A stretch of DNA of 64,000 nt from NCBI RefSeq assembly GCF_033001325.1, contig NZ_CP133111.1, forward strand, positions 4,728,501 through 4,792,500. The letters are read 5' to 3'. Positions within the stretch are counted from its first letter, which is position 1, and every line of letters begins with the position of its first letter. A program made the position numbers and the translations under genes. The notes below the pieces were generated by a model. That model was not told the DNA's origin, did not search any database, and saw only the letters and a program-made list of their open reading frames with translations. This stretch comes from Rhodopseudomonas sp. BAL398. GTDB taxonomy: Bacteria; Pseudomonadota; Alphaproteobacteria; Rhizobiales; Xanthobacteraceae. Shown here one piece after another: positions 24,418-34,337 of the stretch.

Positions 24418-27147
24418 ATGCGATTGTGGGTGCGTTTGACCTTGGCGATGACCGGCCTGGTGCTGTGCGTGGTGGCCGCGGTCGGCGTGCTCGCTTATTA
24501 CAATATCGGCCGCGCCGTGGTGCCGAACGGCCTGATGCAACTGGTCGGCAACGCCAAGGCGCGGCTCAGCGGCTTCGAATCGATCCTGCGGGTGGTGCGC
24601 AACGAAGTGTTGTCGACCCGCAGCCTGTCGGCGCATCAGGGCTGGATCCGAGCCCGCCTCAACGGCGGCGTCGATCCGCAGGACGGGCTCAGCGCCGACG
24701 CCTGGCGGCGGCATCTGGCCGACGACTATGCCGCGGTGATGGGCGCCAAACAGGGTTTTGCCGAGTTTCGCCTGATCGTCACCGGCGACCGCGACCGCGA
24801 ACTCGTCCGGGTCGTGCGCGAGGGAACGGAGGGCCGCGTCGGCGCCGCGGCGTTGACCGAATTGACGCCACGCGACGAGGAGTTGCTGCGGCGTGCGCGT
24901 GCGCTGCCGGCCGATGAGGTCTATTTCTCGCCGATCCGGTTCGAGCAGCCGAGCGATGCCGCGATGCCGGCCGTGCCTTTGATATCGGTCGCGGCGCCGG
25001 TTCGCGGTCCGTCCGGTGAGGCGTTCGGTGTGTTGGTGCTCGAGTTCGATCTGCGTCCGACCTTCGAACGGCTTCGCGCGGCGCTGGGCAACGACACCGA
25101 GGTGTATTTCGTCGACGCCAGCGGCCCCTATCTGATGAATTACTCGGGGGGACGAATCATGCCCGCCGAATCGGGGCGGCTCTGGCAGCAGGATTACCCG
25201 AAGCTCGCGGCATCGCTCGGCGACAAGCAAGGCACCGCGACGGTGTTCGACGCCGCGGACGGCCGGCGAACCGCCGCCGCAATCGTGGTGGCGCCATTGA
25301 CCAGCGGCTTGCGGACCGGGGTGATCGAGATCGAACCATTCGACAGGATCATGGCGCCGGCAACCGCGCTGCAAAGCTCCGGCATCGTGGTGGCGCTATT
25401 CGGCGCGATCGGCGCCGTGCTGCTCGCGGCGCTGCTGTCGCGCTCGCTGGCGCGGCCGATCGGGCAGATCAGCGCCGCGGTTGACGGTTTCGCGCGCACC
25501 GGACGCCTGGCGATGCCGACCGGTCTCAGCGGCGAGCCGAAAATCCTCGCCGCGGCCTTCGCCAAGGTGGTCGACGAGATCGAACAGACGGGCGCGGCGC
25601 TACGCGGCAAGTCGGAACTGCTGGATAAGACCATCGCCAGCATGGCTGACGCGGTGGTGGTGATCGACGCCGAGGGACAGCGGGTGTTTGCCAATCCGAC
25701 CTGCGTGGCGTTGTTTGGCGCCGCCGCCGAAATCGGTTCGGAGCGCTGGAAAACTAAATACAAACGCTATCTGGGCGACGGCGTGACGCCGATGCCGGAC
25801 GAGCAAAGCCCGTCCTGGCGGGCCCGTCGCGGCGAGAGCTTTGACAATGTCGAATTGGGAATCAGGCATGCCGACGAGGTGCTGGTCCAGCTCGTCGCCA
25901 GTTGCCGGCCGATCGAGAACCCCGACGGGACGTTCGGCGGCTCGGTGATCGTCTACCGCGACGTCACCGCGCTCAGGGAGGCCGAGCGGCAGCTTCGCCA
26001 GTCGCAGAAGATGCAGGTGATCGGCCAGCTTACCGGCGGCGTCGCCCACGATCTGAACAACATCCTCACCGTGGTCACCGGCGGCATCGAAATGCTGGCC
26101 GAAGGCGTGGCCGGCAAGCCCGCGCTCGAGGAGGTCGCCGCGATCGTCGATCAGGCGATCGGGCGCGCCAGCGACCTCACCAACGGGCTGTTGTCGTTCT
26201 CCCGCAAACAGCCGCTGAAGCCGCGCAGCATCGACGTCAACGCGCTGATCGCCGACACCGCGAAACTGCTGCGCGCCACCTTGGGCGAGCAGATCGAAAT
26301 CGACATCAACCCGGCGCCGGAACTGCGGCTGGCGCTCGCCGACCCCTCGCAACTCGGCAGCGCCCTGATCAATTTGGCGATCAACGCCCGCGACGCGATG
26401 CGCGATGGCGGCAAGCTGCTGCTGGAAACCGGCAATGTCGACCTCGACCAGTCCTATGCGGACCACCACGACGAGGTTTCCGCCGGGCGCTACGTGATGC
26501 TGGCGGTGAGCGATAGCGGCACCGGCATTCCGGCGGCGATCCGCGACCGGGTGTTCGAGCCATTCTTCACCACCAAGCCGATCGGCGAAGGCACCGGGCT
26601 CGGGCTCAGCATGGTGTACGGTTTCATCAAGCAGTCCGGCGGCCATATCGAGGTCTACAGCGAGGAAGGCCACGGCACCACAATCCGGATTTATTTGCCC
26701 TGCGCCTCCGCGCAAGATCCGAAACTCGAGGGACCCGCGCCGGCCTTGGCGCGCGGCGGAAAAGAGACGCTGCTGGTGGTGGAGGATGATGTCCTGGTGC
26801 GCAACTACGTCATGGCCCATCTGGCGGCGCTCGGCTATACGGCCAATTCGGCCGCGACGGCGGCCGAAGCGCTGTCGATGGTCGATGGCGGTCTCGAATT
26901 CGACCTGTTGTTTACCGACGTGATCCTGTCGGGCGGCATCAATGGCCGACAGCTCGCCGACACGCTTTGCAAGGATCGGCCGAGGCTCAAGGTGCTGTTC
27001 ACCTCCGGCTATACCGAGAATGCGATCGTGCATCACGGCCGGCTCGACGCCGGCGTGCACCTGCTGGCGAAACCCTATCGCCGCGCGCAGCTGGCCCAGA
27101 TGCTGCGGCTGGTGCTCGACGGCAAGCTCGAGGAGCCGGTGAAATAG
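24418..27147 (+). CDS. Hybrid sensor histidine kinase with periplasmic cache-like domain
   Basis: 909 residues. Membrane helix 1 (8-30) is followed by a periplasmic sensor of about 290 residues of the double-cache type, with ISVAAPVRGPSGEAFGVLVL as a typical strand-loop. Helix 2 is at about 320-342, then HAMP, PAS (about 405-515) and HisKA with GGVAHDLNN (His544). The HATPase shows DSGTGI and GTGLGLSM; the C-terminal receiver has LLFTDVILSGG with Asp834. The HisKA-to-receiver half is clearly paralogous to that of the kinase at 5051. No Hpt or response-regulator gene is adjacent. The ligand is unknown. It ends 46 bp before the 27193 hairpin. Confidence 0.87.
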   Translation: MRLWVRLTLAMTGLVLCVVAAVGVLAYYNIGRAVVPNGLMQLVGNAKARLSGFESILRVVRNEVLSTRSLSAHQGWIRARLNGGVDPQDGLSADAWRRHLADDYAAVMGAKQGFAEFRLIVTGDRDRELVRVVREGTEGRVGAAALTELTPRDEELLRRARALPADEVYFSPIRFEQPSDAAMPAVPLISVAAPVRGPSGEAFGVLVLEFDLRPTFERLRAALGNDTEVYFVDASGPYLMNYSGGRIMPAESGRLWQQDYPKLAASLGDKQGTATVFDAADGRRTAAAIVVAPLTSGLRTGVIEIEPFDRIMAPATALQSSGIVVALFGAIGAVLLAALLSRSLARPIGQISAAVDGFARTGRLAMPTGLSGEPKILAAAFAKVVDEIEQTGAALRGKSELLDKTIASMADAVVVIDAEGQRVFANPTCVALFGAAAEIGSERWKTKYKRYLGDGVTPMPDEQSPSWRARRGESFDNVELGIRHADEVLVQLVASCRPIENPDGTFGGSVIVYRDVTALREAERQLRQSQKMQVIGQLTGGVAHDLNNILTVVTGGIEMLAEGVAGKPALEEVAAIVDQAIGRASDLTNGLLSFSRKQPLKPRSIDVNALIADTAKLLRATLGEQIEIDINPAPELRLALADPSQLGSALINLAINARDAMRDGGKLLLETGNVDLDQSYADHHDEVSAGRYVMLAVSDSGTGIPAAIRDRVFEPFFTTKPIGEGTGLGLSMVYGFIKQSGGHIEVYSEEGHGTTIRIYLPCASAQDPKLEGPAPALARGGKETLLVVEDDVLVRNYVMAHLAALGYTANSAATAAEALSMVDGGLEFDLLFTDVILSGGINGRQLADTLCKDRPRLKVLFTSGYTENAIVHHGRLDAGVHLLAKPYRRAQLAQMLRLVLDGKLEEPVK

Positions 27148-27192
27148 CGCGGGGCGGTCGCCGCCGGCATCCGTTCGTCATCGAAGCGCGGT

Positions 27193-27225
27193 GCGGTCGA
27201 GGTCCGAACTCAGGACCGCGACCGC
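27193..27225. terminator. Bidirectional terminator-like hairpin
   Basis: GCGGTCGAGGTCC (27193-27205) pairs with GGACCGCGACCGC (27213-27225), 12 of 13 pairs, with loop GAACTCA. It lies between the convergent hybrid kinase and CtpA genes. Confidence 0.6.
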
Positions 27226-27253
27226 TCAGACCGTCGTCACCCCCGTGCCGCCA

Positions 27254-28627
27254 TCAATTCGGCTTGGCTGGCGTAGCGGGCGCCTTGTTCAGATAGGCGA
27301 GCGCCGCCTTCAGCTGGGCGTCATCGGGCTTGCCAATCAGGTTGGTCTTGATCGGCGCCGAAAAGGCGGCCTTGTTGAGCTGCTTGGCCGGCTGGTCGGC
27401 CGACGCCGGCGCTTGTGTGCCGGATTCGCTGCCCGGCTTGCCGAGTTGTCCGGGATTGGCCAAAGCGCCGTGCAGCGCGCTTTCGCGGATCAGGGCGCCG
27501 CCGCTGATCTGCTGATCCTTCAGGGCCTCCTCGACGATGTCGGGCGCGATGCCGTCGTCCTGGATCGAGCGGCCCGACGGCGTATAGTACAGCGCCGTGG
27601 TAAGCCGCACCGCGCCGTGGCCCTTGAGCGGGATCACCGTCTGCACCGAGCCCTTGCCGAAACTCTGGGTTCCCATCACCGTGGCCCGGTGACGATCCTG
27701 CAGGGCACCGGCGACGATCTCGGAGGCCGATGCCGATGCGCCGTTGATCAGGACCACGACCGGAACGCCGGGCAGCATGTCACCCTTGGCCGGCGCCTTG
27801 AAGACGTGTTCGTCATCCGCCTGTCGTCCGTGGATGCTGACCACCGGGCCGCCATCGAGCAGATCGCTGGAGACCGCGATGGCCGCGTTCAACAACCCGC
27901 CCGGATCGTTGCGCAGGTCGATCACCAGTCCCTTCACACCACCCTTGTCGCCTGCCTTGGCTTCTTCCTTCAGTTTGGTGATGGCGGTCTTGAACCCTTC
28001 GGCGGTATCGCCGCCGAACTGGCTGATGCGGATATAGCCGACGCCGTTCGGCTCGAGCTGCGACTTGACCGAGGCGACGCGGATGATTTCGCGCGTGAGC
28101 GTGACGTCGAACGGCTCCTGCTTGCCGCGCAGGATGGTGATCGTCACTTTGGTTCCGGGCTCGCCGCGCAGCAACTCGACGACTTTGCGCAGGTTCATGC
28201 CCTGGGTGCTGGCATCGCCCGCCTTGATGATAGCGTCGCCGGGTTCAAGCCCGGCCCGCGCCGCCGGGGTGCCGTCGATCGGCGAGACGATGGTGGGAAT
28301 TCCGCCCTGCGCGGAGATCTGCATGCCGAGCCCGCCGAACTGGCCGGACATGTCGGTCTCCATCATCTTGAATTCGTTCTCGTCCATGTAGTCGGAATGC
28401 GGATCGAGCCGGTTGAGCATGCCCTTGAGGGCGTCCTTGGTGAGTTCGTCCGAACTCACCGGGTGCACATAGGCGCGATGGACGAGCTGGATGACGCCGG
28501 CGATCAGGTCGAGGTCCGGCCCCGCATTATTGTCGCGCGGCGACATCGCCACGACCGAGAGCACGGGGACCGCGATGAGGCCGATGACGGCGACGGTGCG
28601 AATGATGAGCGGGCGGGCTTTGATCAT
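27254..28627 (-). CDS. ctpA: C-terminal processing peptidase (S41 family)
   Basis: A 457-residue serine protease. An N-terminal signal anchor (about 7-28) places it in the periplasm. The PDZ domain runs from about 85-175 (SGQFGGLGMQISAQGG, PAARAGLEPGDAIIKAG). The S41 catalytic domain has the Ser in NGASASASEIVAGAL and the Lys in SFGKGSVQTVIPL, a Ser/Lys dyad. Tail-specific proteases degrade or process envelope proteins, and relatives act on peptidoglycan hydrolases and photosystem proteins. The C-terminal 90 residues (after EEALKDQQ) are low-complexity and Ala/Pro-rich. It lies downstream of glnD on the same strand with a 177-bp gap. Confidence 0.93.
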   Translation of the reverse strand: MIKARPLIIRTVAVIGLIAVPVLSVVAMSPRDNNAGPDLDLIAGVIQLVHRAYVHPVSSDELTKDALKGMLNRLDPHSDYMDENEFKMMETDMSGQFGGLGMQISAQGGIPTIVSPIDGTPAARAGLEPGDAIIKAGDASTQGMNLRKVVELLRGEPGTKVTITILRGKQEPFDVTLTREIIRVASVKSQLEPNGVGYIRISQFGGDTAEGFKTAITKLKEEAKAGDKGGVKGLVIDLRNDPGGLLNAAIAVSSDLLDGGPVVSIHGRQADDEHVFKAPAKGDMLPGVPVVVLINGASASASEIVAGALQDRHRATVMGTQSFGKGSVQTVIPLKGHGAVRLTTALYYTPSGRSIQDDGIAPDIVEEALKDQQISGGALIRESALHGALANPGQLGKPGSESGTQAPASADQPAKQLNKAAFSAPIKTNLIGKPDDAQLKAALAYLNKAPATPAKPN

Positions 28628-28804
28628 GGTCTGAACTCACGTGAGAGTGATTGGCGGAAATATGGGTCGCCTCGACGGTCAGAACCGCCAGACGTCGTGT
28701 TAGGTTCCTGTCTATCGAGACGCCAGTCGGCCACAACAGCGGCAATTGCCCCGGCGCCCGGGCGGATGGGTGCGCCGTCAACTCGATCCGGTCGTGGCGC
28801 TCCC

Positions 28805-31600
28805 TTACGCCGCGGTGTTCTCTTCGGCGTCGCCATTGGCCAGCAGGTGCACCAGCGCGCGCTTGATCGCGGCCTGGCGGGTCGGCGCGGTGATCTGCGC
28901 GCCGAGCAGGTCGGTGACGTAGAACACGTCGCGAGCCCGCTCGCCGAAGGTGGCGACATGCGCCGAGGCGATATTGAGATTGAGCTTCGAGATCGCGGTG
29001 GTCAGCTGGTAGAGCAGGCCGGTGCGGTCCAGCCCGGTGACCTCGATCACGGTGTAGCGGTCCGACCACTGATTGTTGATGATCACCTCGGGTTCGACCA
29101 CGAAGGGCTTCAGCTTGCCGCGTTTGGCGGCGCGGCGCGCCACCACCTCGGGCAGCCGCAATTTGCCTTCCAGCAGGTCCTCGATGGTCTCGCCGATCCG
29201 GGTGGCGCGGCGCCCCTCATCCTCGTCGCGGTCATATTCGCGGGTGATCGCCACGGTGTCGAGCGCGCGGCCGTCGGTGGTGGTGTAAATCTGGGCGTCG
29301 ACGATGTTGGCGCCGGCGGAGGCGCAGGCGCCGGCGATGATCGACAGCAGCCAAGGATGGTCAACCGCGAGAATCGTCAGTTCGGTGACGCCGCGGGCCT
29401 CGTCGAAGCCGACATTGATCGCGAGCTTGTGACCGGCCTGTTCGGAGGCGCGCAGGAATTTGGCGTGGCGGATCTTGCGGGCCAGCTCGACCTTGAGCCA
29501 ATAGGCCGAATAATGCCGCGCCACATAGGCGTCGAGTTCGGCCTCCGGCCATTCGCGGAAGGCGGCGCGGAATTCGGCCTGCGCCGAGCTGATCCGCTGC
29601 GCGCGGTTGACCTCGGAGAAACCGCCGGTCAGCGCCGGCTCGGTTTCGTAATACAGCGTGCGCAACAGCTGCGCCTTCCAGCCGTTCCACACCCCGGGGC
29701 CGACGCCGCGAATGTCGGCGGTGGTCAGGATGGTCAACAGCTTCATCTGCTCGACCGATTCCACCACCGCGGCGAAATTCTCGATGGTCTTGCGGTCCGA
29801 CAGGTCGCGCGACTGCGCCACCGACGACATCACCAGGTGCTTGTCGATCAGCCAGGCGATCAGTTCGGTATCGGCGGCGTTGAAGCCCAGTCGCGGGCAC
29901 AGCCGCCGCGCCACCTTGGCGCCGGCGATCGAGTGATCTTCCGGCTGCCCCTTGGCGATGTCGTGCAACAGCACCGCGACATAGATCACCCGGCGATGCT
30001 CGGGGCGGATCTTGCGCATCAGATCGGAGGCGACGATGAATTCGTCATTGCCGCCGCGTTCGATCTCCTGGAGGTTGCCGACGCAGCGCAGCAGGTGCTC
30101 GTCGACGGTGTAGTGATGATACATGTTGAACTGCATCATCGAGACGATGCGGCCGAAGGCGCGGATGAAATGGCCGAGCACGCCGGTCTCGTTCATGCGC
30201 CGTAGCACCACCTCGGCGTTGTCGGAGGTCAGGATCTCGATAAACAGCCGGTTGGCTTCCGGATTGTCGCGCAGCTGGGCGTTGATCAGCCGCAACGACC
30301 GCGTCACCGCGCGCATCGCGTCGGGGTGAAATGCCAGATCGTTCTTCTGGGCGAGCCGGAATAGCCGGATCAGATTGACCGGATCGTGTTTGAACACGTC
30401 CGGCGCGGCCAGATTGATGCGGTTGTTGTCGATGACGAAGTCGTCGCTGTCCGGGACTCGTCGCCCCGGCGTGCTGGGTAGCAGCCGCGCCATCATCCGG
30501 GTCAGCGCGGGCGCCGGCTTGGCTTGCTGATCCTCCAGCTTGGCGCACAGGATCGCCGTGAGGTCGCCGACATCCTTGGCGATCAGGAAGTAATGCTTCA
30601 TGAAGCGCTCGACGTCCTGCATCCCGGGATGCGAGGTGTAGCCGAGCCGGACCGCGATCTCGCGCTGCAGGTCGAACGACAGCCGCTCCTCGGGGCGGCC
30701 GGCGACGAAGTGAAGGTTGCAGCGCACCGACCAGAGGAAATCGGAGCAGCGCCGGAACGTGCGGTATTCATGTGCGTCGAACACGCCGCGCTTGACCAGT
30801 TCGGCGATCTCGCGGACCTGGTAGACGTATTTGGCAATCCAGAACAGCGTGTGCAGATCGCGCAGCCCGCCCTTGCCGTCCTTGACATTGGGCTCGACCA
30901 GATAGCGCGATTGCCCGGCGCGGCGGTGGCGCTCCTCGCGCTCGGCGAGCTTGGCGGTGACGAATTCGGCCGCGGTGCCCTCGACCACTTCCTTGTCGAA
31001 GCGGTCCACCAGTTCCTGGTACAACGCCTTGTCGCCGGTCAGGAATCTGGTTTCGAGGATGGCGGTGCGGATCGTCATGTCGCCACGGGCCTGGCGGATC
31101 GATTCGTCGACCGAGCGGGTGGCGTGTCCGACCTTGAGGCCGATGTCCCACAGGCAATACAGGATCACCTCGGCGATCTGCTCGCCCCAGGCGGTCTGCT
31201 TGTAGGGCAGGATGAACAGCAGATCGATGTCGGATTCCGGCGCCATCAGGCCGCGGCCATAGCCTCCGGTGGCGACCACCGCCATGCGTTCGGCGCTGGA
31301 GGGGGTCGGCGACGGATAAAGATGGCGGTTGGCCGCCGCAAACAGCATGCGGATGATCTCGTCCTGGACGAAGCACAGCCGCTCGGCGCAGCGGCGCCCG
31401 TGCCGATCGCTCAGCAGCAGCGCCTGGGCGGCGTCGCGTGCCTTCGCCAACTCGGCCTTCATCAGCTGGGCGAGGGCGGAGCGGAACAGGTCCTCGTGCC
31501 CGGCATGTTGGACGGCCAGCGCGTCGATCTCGCCGGTGATCCGGGAGGTCTCGAAGCGATCGTCGACAGTTGGGCGGGCAGGGTTCACGATTGTATCCAT
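28805..31600 (-). CDS. glnD: [Protein-PII] uridylyltransferase/uridylyl-removing enzyme
   Basis: A 931-residue bifunctional nitrogen sensor. Nucleotidyltransferase domain with GGYGRG and SDIDLLFILP (about 110-130), the GlnD helical domain with KDGKGGLRDLHTLFW, an HD phosphohydrolase domain with HDIAKGQPEDHS (about 510), and two C-terminal ACT domains (about 725-830 and 840-920). It uridylylates GlnB/GlnK under nitrogen limitation and removes UMP when glutamine is high. The start ATG 31600 is one codon after a TTG. It is divergent from the OsmC gene. Confidence 0.96.
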   Translation of the reverse strand: MDTIVNPARPTVDDRFETSRITGEIDALAVQHAGHEDLFRSALAQLMKAELAKARDAAQALLLSDRHGRRCAERLCFVQDEIIRMLFAAANRHLYPSPTPSSAERMAVVATGGYGRGLMAPESDIDLLFILPYKQTAWGEQIAEVILYCLWDIGLKVGHATRSVDESIRQARGDMTIRTAILETRFLTGDKALYQELVDRFDKEVVEGTAAEFVTAKLAEREERHRRAGQSRYLVEPNVKDGKGGLRDLHTLFWIAKYVYQVREIAELVKRGVFDAHEYRTFRRCSDFLWSVRCNLHFVAGRPEERLSFDLQREIAVRLGYTSHPGMQDVERFMKHYFLIAKDVGDLTAILCAKLEDQQAKPAPALTRMMARLLPSTPGRRVPDSDDFVIDNNRINLAAPDVFKHDPVNLIRLFRLAQKNDLAFHPDAMRAVTRSLRLINAQLRDNPEANRLFIEILTSDNAEVVLRRMNETGVLGHFIRAFGRIVSMMQFNMYHHYTVDEHLLRCVGNLQEIERGGNDEFIVASDLMRKIRPEHRRVIYVAVLLHDIAKGQPEDHSIAGAKVARRLCPRLGFNAADTELIAWLIDKHLVMSSVAQSRDLSDRKTIENFAAVVESVEQMKLLTILTTADIRGVGPGVWNGWKAQLLRTLYYETEPALTGGFSEVNRAQRISSAQAEFRAAFREWPEAELDAYVARHYSAYWLKVELARKIRHAKFLRASEQAGHKLAINVGFDEARGVTELTILAVDHPWLLSIIAGACASAGANIVDAQIYTTTDGRALDTVAITREYDRDEDEGRRATRIGETIEDLLEGKLRLPEVVARRAAKRGKLKPFVVEPEVIINNQWSDRYTVIEVTGLDRTGLLYQLTTAISKLNLNIASAHVATFGERARDVFYVTDLLGAQITAPTRQAAIKRALVHLLANGDAEENTAA

Positions 31601-31736
31601 CAACTATCCGGATATCGGACGGCGCCCGCGCTGTCACGGACCATTATCGGCAGGGGATTGCGAGGGTGACTCAATGCCGAATTTACCGTTACCTCATTTT
31701 GACCGCGTTGTGGCCGGCTTGGGGAGACCTGGCCTG

Positions 31737-31752
31737 CCTCACGTAAGTGAGG
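31737..31752. promoter_or_regulatory. Dyad upstream of the OsmC gene
   Basis: CCTCACGTAAGTGAGG has perfect 6-bp arms around GTAA. It lies about 146 bp upstream of the OsmC gene in the divergent glnD/OsmC region. The shape (CCTCAC...GTGAGG) recalls operators of MerR-family regulators, which is inference. The rest of 31604-31897 shows nothing else clear. Confidence 0.35.
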
Positions 31753-31897
31753 TTAAGCTCTTGAAAATGTTTTGTTTTGCTGAGAATGGCAGGCCGTGGC
31801 AAGGCCGCCGCACGACCCCACATAACGGCGGCGCGGTCGGTTGGTAACATCCATGCTGTCCGCTCCGTAGACACGCTAGCAAAACCGGGAGAGCCTC

Positions 31898-32407
31898 ATG
31901 GATGCAGCCACGCTTCGCGCAACCCAAGCCCCGATCAAGGAGCGGTTCAAATCGGACCCGCAGGCGGCCTTGATCACCTTGACCGCCAAAGGCGCGATCG
32001 ACGCCGACGGTATCGCCTGCAAGCTCGAAACCGGCCGGGCGCTGGCGATGGCGGGGCTGCATCCCGCGACCGGCGGCTCCGGGCTGGAGCTGTGTTCCGG
32101 CGACATGTTGCTCGAGGCGCTGGTGGCCTGCGCCGGGGTGACGTTGAAATCGGTGGCCACCGCGATCGAGCTGCCGCTCAGCGTCGGCAATGTCATCGCC
32201 GAGGGCGATCTGGATTTCCGCGGCACCCTCGGTATCGACAAGGAGGTGCCGGTCGGCTTCGCCGAGATCCGGCTGCGTTTCGAGGTCGGTACCGACGCGC
32301 CGCAAGATCGGCTCGATCTGCTGCTGAAACTCACCGAGCGCTATTGCGTGGTGTATCAGACCATCAAGAACGGCCCGAAGCTGTCGGTGTCGATGCAGCG
32401 GGTCTAG
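31898..32407 (+). CDS. OsmC family protein
   Basis: A 169-residue protein starting [17 protein letters not shown]. The OsmC fold is suggested by [29 protein letters not shown], seen in short parts such as [16 protein letters not shown], and by a C-terminal [13 protein letters not shown]. The two cysteines, Cys in LELCSG/LVACAG and in ERYCVV, occupy the expected positions of the catalytic peroxidatic pair in Ohr/OsmC proteins. These enzymes reduce organic hydroperoxides; the subgroup here is YhfA/OsmC-like rather than clearly Ohr. A dyad lies upstream at 31737-31752, which could regulate it. Confidence 0.82.
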   Translation: MDAATLRATQAPIKERFKSDPQAALITLTAKGAIDADGIACKLETGRALAMAGLHPATGGSGLELCSGDMLLEALVACAGVTLKSVATAIELPLSVGNVIAEGDLDFRGTLGIDKEVPVGFAEIRLRFEVGTDAPQDRLDLLLKLTERYCVVYQTIKNGPKLSVSMQRV

Positions 32408-32510
32408 GCGCGCGCCGGCGGGCATTCTCCACTTTTCTTCCGCGGCGCGGTGTGGGAGAGGGTGCGGGTTCTCCCGCCATCGGCGGGAGCTGGAAATCCG
32501 AAGGCCGCCA

Positions 32511-33752
32511 ATGTCCACCGCCGTCTCCCCGCTCGCGCCCATCAATGTTCCGCAGATGCCGGCGATCGCCGGCGTCAGGCTCGCCACCGCCGCCGCCGGC
32601 ATTCGCTACAAGGGCCGTACCGACGTGCTGCTGGTGGCGCTCGACCAGGGCACCACGGTCGCCGGGGTGTTCACCAAGTCGAAATGCCCGTCGGCGCCGG
32701 TCGAATGGTGTCGCGCCAAGCTGAAGGGCGGCACCGCCCGGGCGCTGGTGGTGAATTCCGGCAATGCCAACGCCTTCACCGGTAAGAACGGCAAGGTCTC
32801 GACCAAGCTCACCGGCGACATCGCCGCCAAAGTGGTCGGCTGCAAACCGGACGAGATCTTTCTGGCCTCGACCGGGGTGATCGGCGAGCCGCTGGATGCA
32901 ACCAAATTCGACGGCGTGCTCGGCAAGCTGTCGGACAATGCGGCGCCGGACGGCTGGATGGATGCCGCCAAGGCGATCATGACCACGGACACTTTCCCCA
33001 AGGTCGCCACCGCCACGGTCAAGCTCGGCAAGGCCAAAGTGACGATCAGCGGCATGGCCAAGGGCGCCGGCATGATCGCGCCCGACATGGCGACGATGCT
33101 GGCCTTCGTGTTCACCGACGCGCCGCTATCGGCGGCGTGCCTGCAGGCGCTGCTGAAGGCCGGCGTCGCCGACACCTTCAATGCGGTCACCATCGATGGC
33201 GACACCTCAACCTCCGACACGCTGCTGGCCTTTGCCACCGGCGCGGCAGCGGCGAACGGCGCGCCGAAAATTTCCCGCGCCGCCGATCCGCGGCTGACGG
33301 GTTTCGTCAAGGCGTTCAACAAGGTGCTGGCCAATCTCGCCGAGCAGGTCGCCCGCGACGGCGAAGGCGCGCGCAAACTGGTCGAGATCATCGTCGAGGG
33401 CGCCACCTCCAAGGCGTCGGCCCGCAAGATCGCGATGTCGATCGCCAATTCGCCGCTGGTCAAGACCGCGATTGCCGGCGAGGACGCCAATTGGGGTCGC
33501 GTGGTGATGGCGGTCGGCAAGGCCGGCGAGCCGGCGGATCGCGATAAATTGTCGATCTCGTTCAACGGCATCCGCGTAGCCAAGTCCGGCGCGCGCGATC
33601 CGTCCTATGACGAGGCCGAGGTCTCGGCGGCGATGAAGCATCCGGAAATCCAGATCAAGGTCGCGCTCGGGCTCGGCACGGGTCGCGACCGGGTGCTGAC
33701 CTGCGACCTCACCAAGGAATATATCGCCATCAATGGCGACTACCGGTCGTAA
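32511..33752 (+). CDS. argJ: Bifunctional ornithine acetyltransferase/N-acetylglutamate synthase
   Basis: 413 residues, the usual ArgJ length. [12 protein letters not shown] and [12 protein letters not shown] appear near the N-terminus, [11 protein letters not shown] follows, and the self-cleavage site [13 protein letters not shown] has its Thr as nucleophile (around 193). The C-terminal half carries [14 protein letters not shown]. ArgJ transfers the acetyl group from acetylornithine to glutamate and closes the acetyl cycle of arginine biosynthesis. No other arg gene is adjacent. It is followed after 165 bp by a MutT-type gene across a family C repeat that begins 5 bp after its stop. Confidence 0.95.
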   Translation: MSTAVSPLAPINVPQMPAIAGVRLATAAAGIRYKGRTDVLLVALDQGTTVAGVFTKSKCPSAPVEWCRAKLKGGTARALVVNSGNANAFTGKNGKVSTKLTGDIAAKVVGCKPDEIFLASTGVIGEPLDATKFDGVLGKLSDNAAPDGWMDAAKAIMTTDTFPKVATATVKLGKAKVTISGMAKGAGMIAPDMATMLAFVFTDAPLSAACLQALLKAGVADTFNAVTIDGDTSTSDTLLAFATGAAAANGAPKISRAADPRLTGFVKAFNKVLANLAEQVARDGEGARKLVEIIVEGATSKASARKIAMSIANSPLVKTAIAGEDANWGRVVMAVGKAGEPADRDKLSISFNGIRVAKSGARDPSYDEAEVSAAMKHPEIQIKVALGLGTGRDRVLTCDLTKEYIAINGDYRS

Positions 33753-33757
33753 TTTTC

Positions 33758-33899
33758 CACCCTCCCCTGGAGGGGGAGGGGCGGACGGCGTAGCCGTCCG
33801 GGGTGGGGTGGCGCCAAGTTGGCAACGCAGCGCCTATCACCCCGCTGTCACCCCACCCCGACCGCTTCGCGGTCGACCCTCCCCCTCCAGGGGAGGGTG
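33758..33899. repeat. Family C extragenic palindrome, complete copy
   Basis: The outer arms CACCCTCCCCTGGAGGGGGA and its counterpart TCCCCCTCCAGGGGAGGGTG flank two inner hairpins (GACGGCGTAGCCGTC and GACCGCTTCGCGGTC). It starts five bases after the argJ stop. Related halves occur at 55631-55692 and 55781-55999. Confidence 0.8.
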
Positions 33900-33917
33900 A
33901 AGAAAGCGCTGGCGGCC

Positions 33918-34328
33918 ATGGCCGAGATGAACCTCCTGCTCGTCGTCGCGGTGGCGCTGATCGACGCCGATAATCGGGTGCTGATCGCGCAGCGCCCGGA
34001 GGGCAAGCAGCTCGCCGGCCTGTGGGAGTTTCCCGGCGGCAAGCTCGACCCCGGCGAGCGCCCGGAGGCCGCGCTGATCCGCGAATTGCGCGAAGAACTC
34101 GGCATCACGGTGAAAGAGGCGTGTCTGGCGCCGCTGACCTTCGCCAGCCATGCCTATGCGGATTTCCACCTGCTGATGCCGCTCTATATCTGCCGGCGCT
34201 GGGAAGGCCAGGCGATCGCCCGCGAAGGCCAGACATTGGCCTGGGTCCGCGCCAACAAGCTGCGTGACTACCCGATGCCGCCGGCGGATATCCCGCTGAT
34301 CCCGCATCTGATCGATCTGTTGCTGTAG
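33918..34328 (+). CDS. mutT: MutT-type (deoxy)nucleoside triphosphate pyrophosphohydrolase
   Basis: A 136-residue Nudix hydrolase starting MAEMNLLLVVAVALID. The Nudix box is GGKLDPGERPEAALIRELRE followed by ELGI, a perfect GX5EX7REUXEEXGU match (about 38-60). It contains LLIAQRP-like RVLIAQRPEGKQLAGLWEFP (in short), the classical MutT substrate-binding segment, and the W..A/P-rich end typical of 8-oxo-dGTP sanitising enzymes. The start ATG 33918 was preferred over 33927. The frame stays open into the preceding repeat but without family resemblance. The next gene (methyltransferase) is convergent, with a family F repeat between. Confidence 0.87.
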   Translation: MAEMNLLLVVAVALIDADNRVLIAQRPEGKQLAGLWEFPGGKLDPGERPEAALIRELREELGITVKEACLAPLTFASHAYADFHLLMPLYICRRWEGQAIAREGQTLAWVRANKLRDYPMPPADIPLIPHLIDLLL

Positions 34329-34337
34329 GAGCGATAC

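Noticed and set aside
27191-30205. Open frame of about 1000 codons on the plus strand, opposite ctpA and glnD
   Set aside because: It is a shadow of GC-rich third positions. Its composition (Asp/Arg/Gly/His runs) is not protein-like, and the minus strand holds two clear genes.
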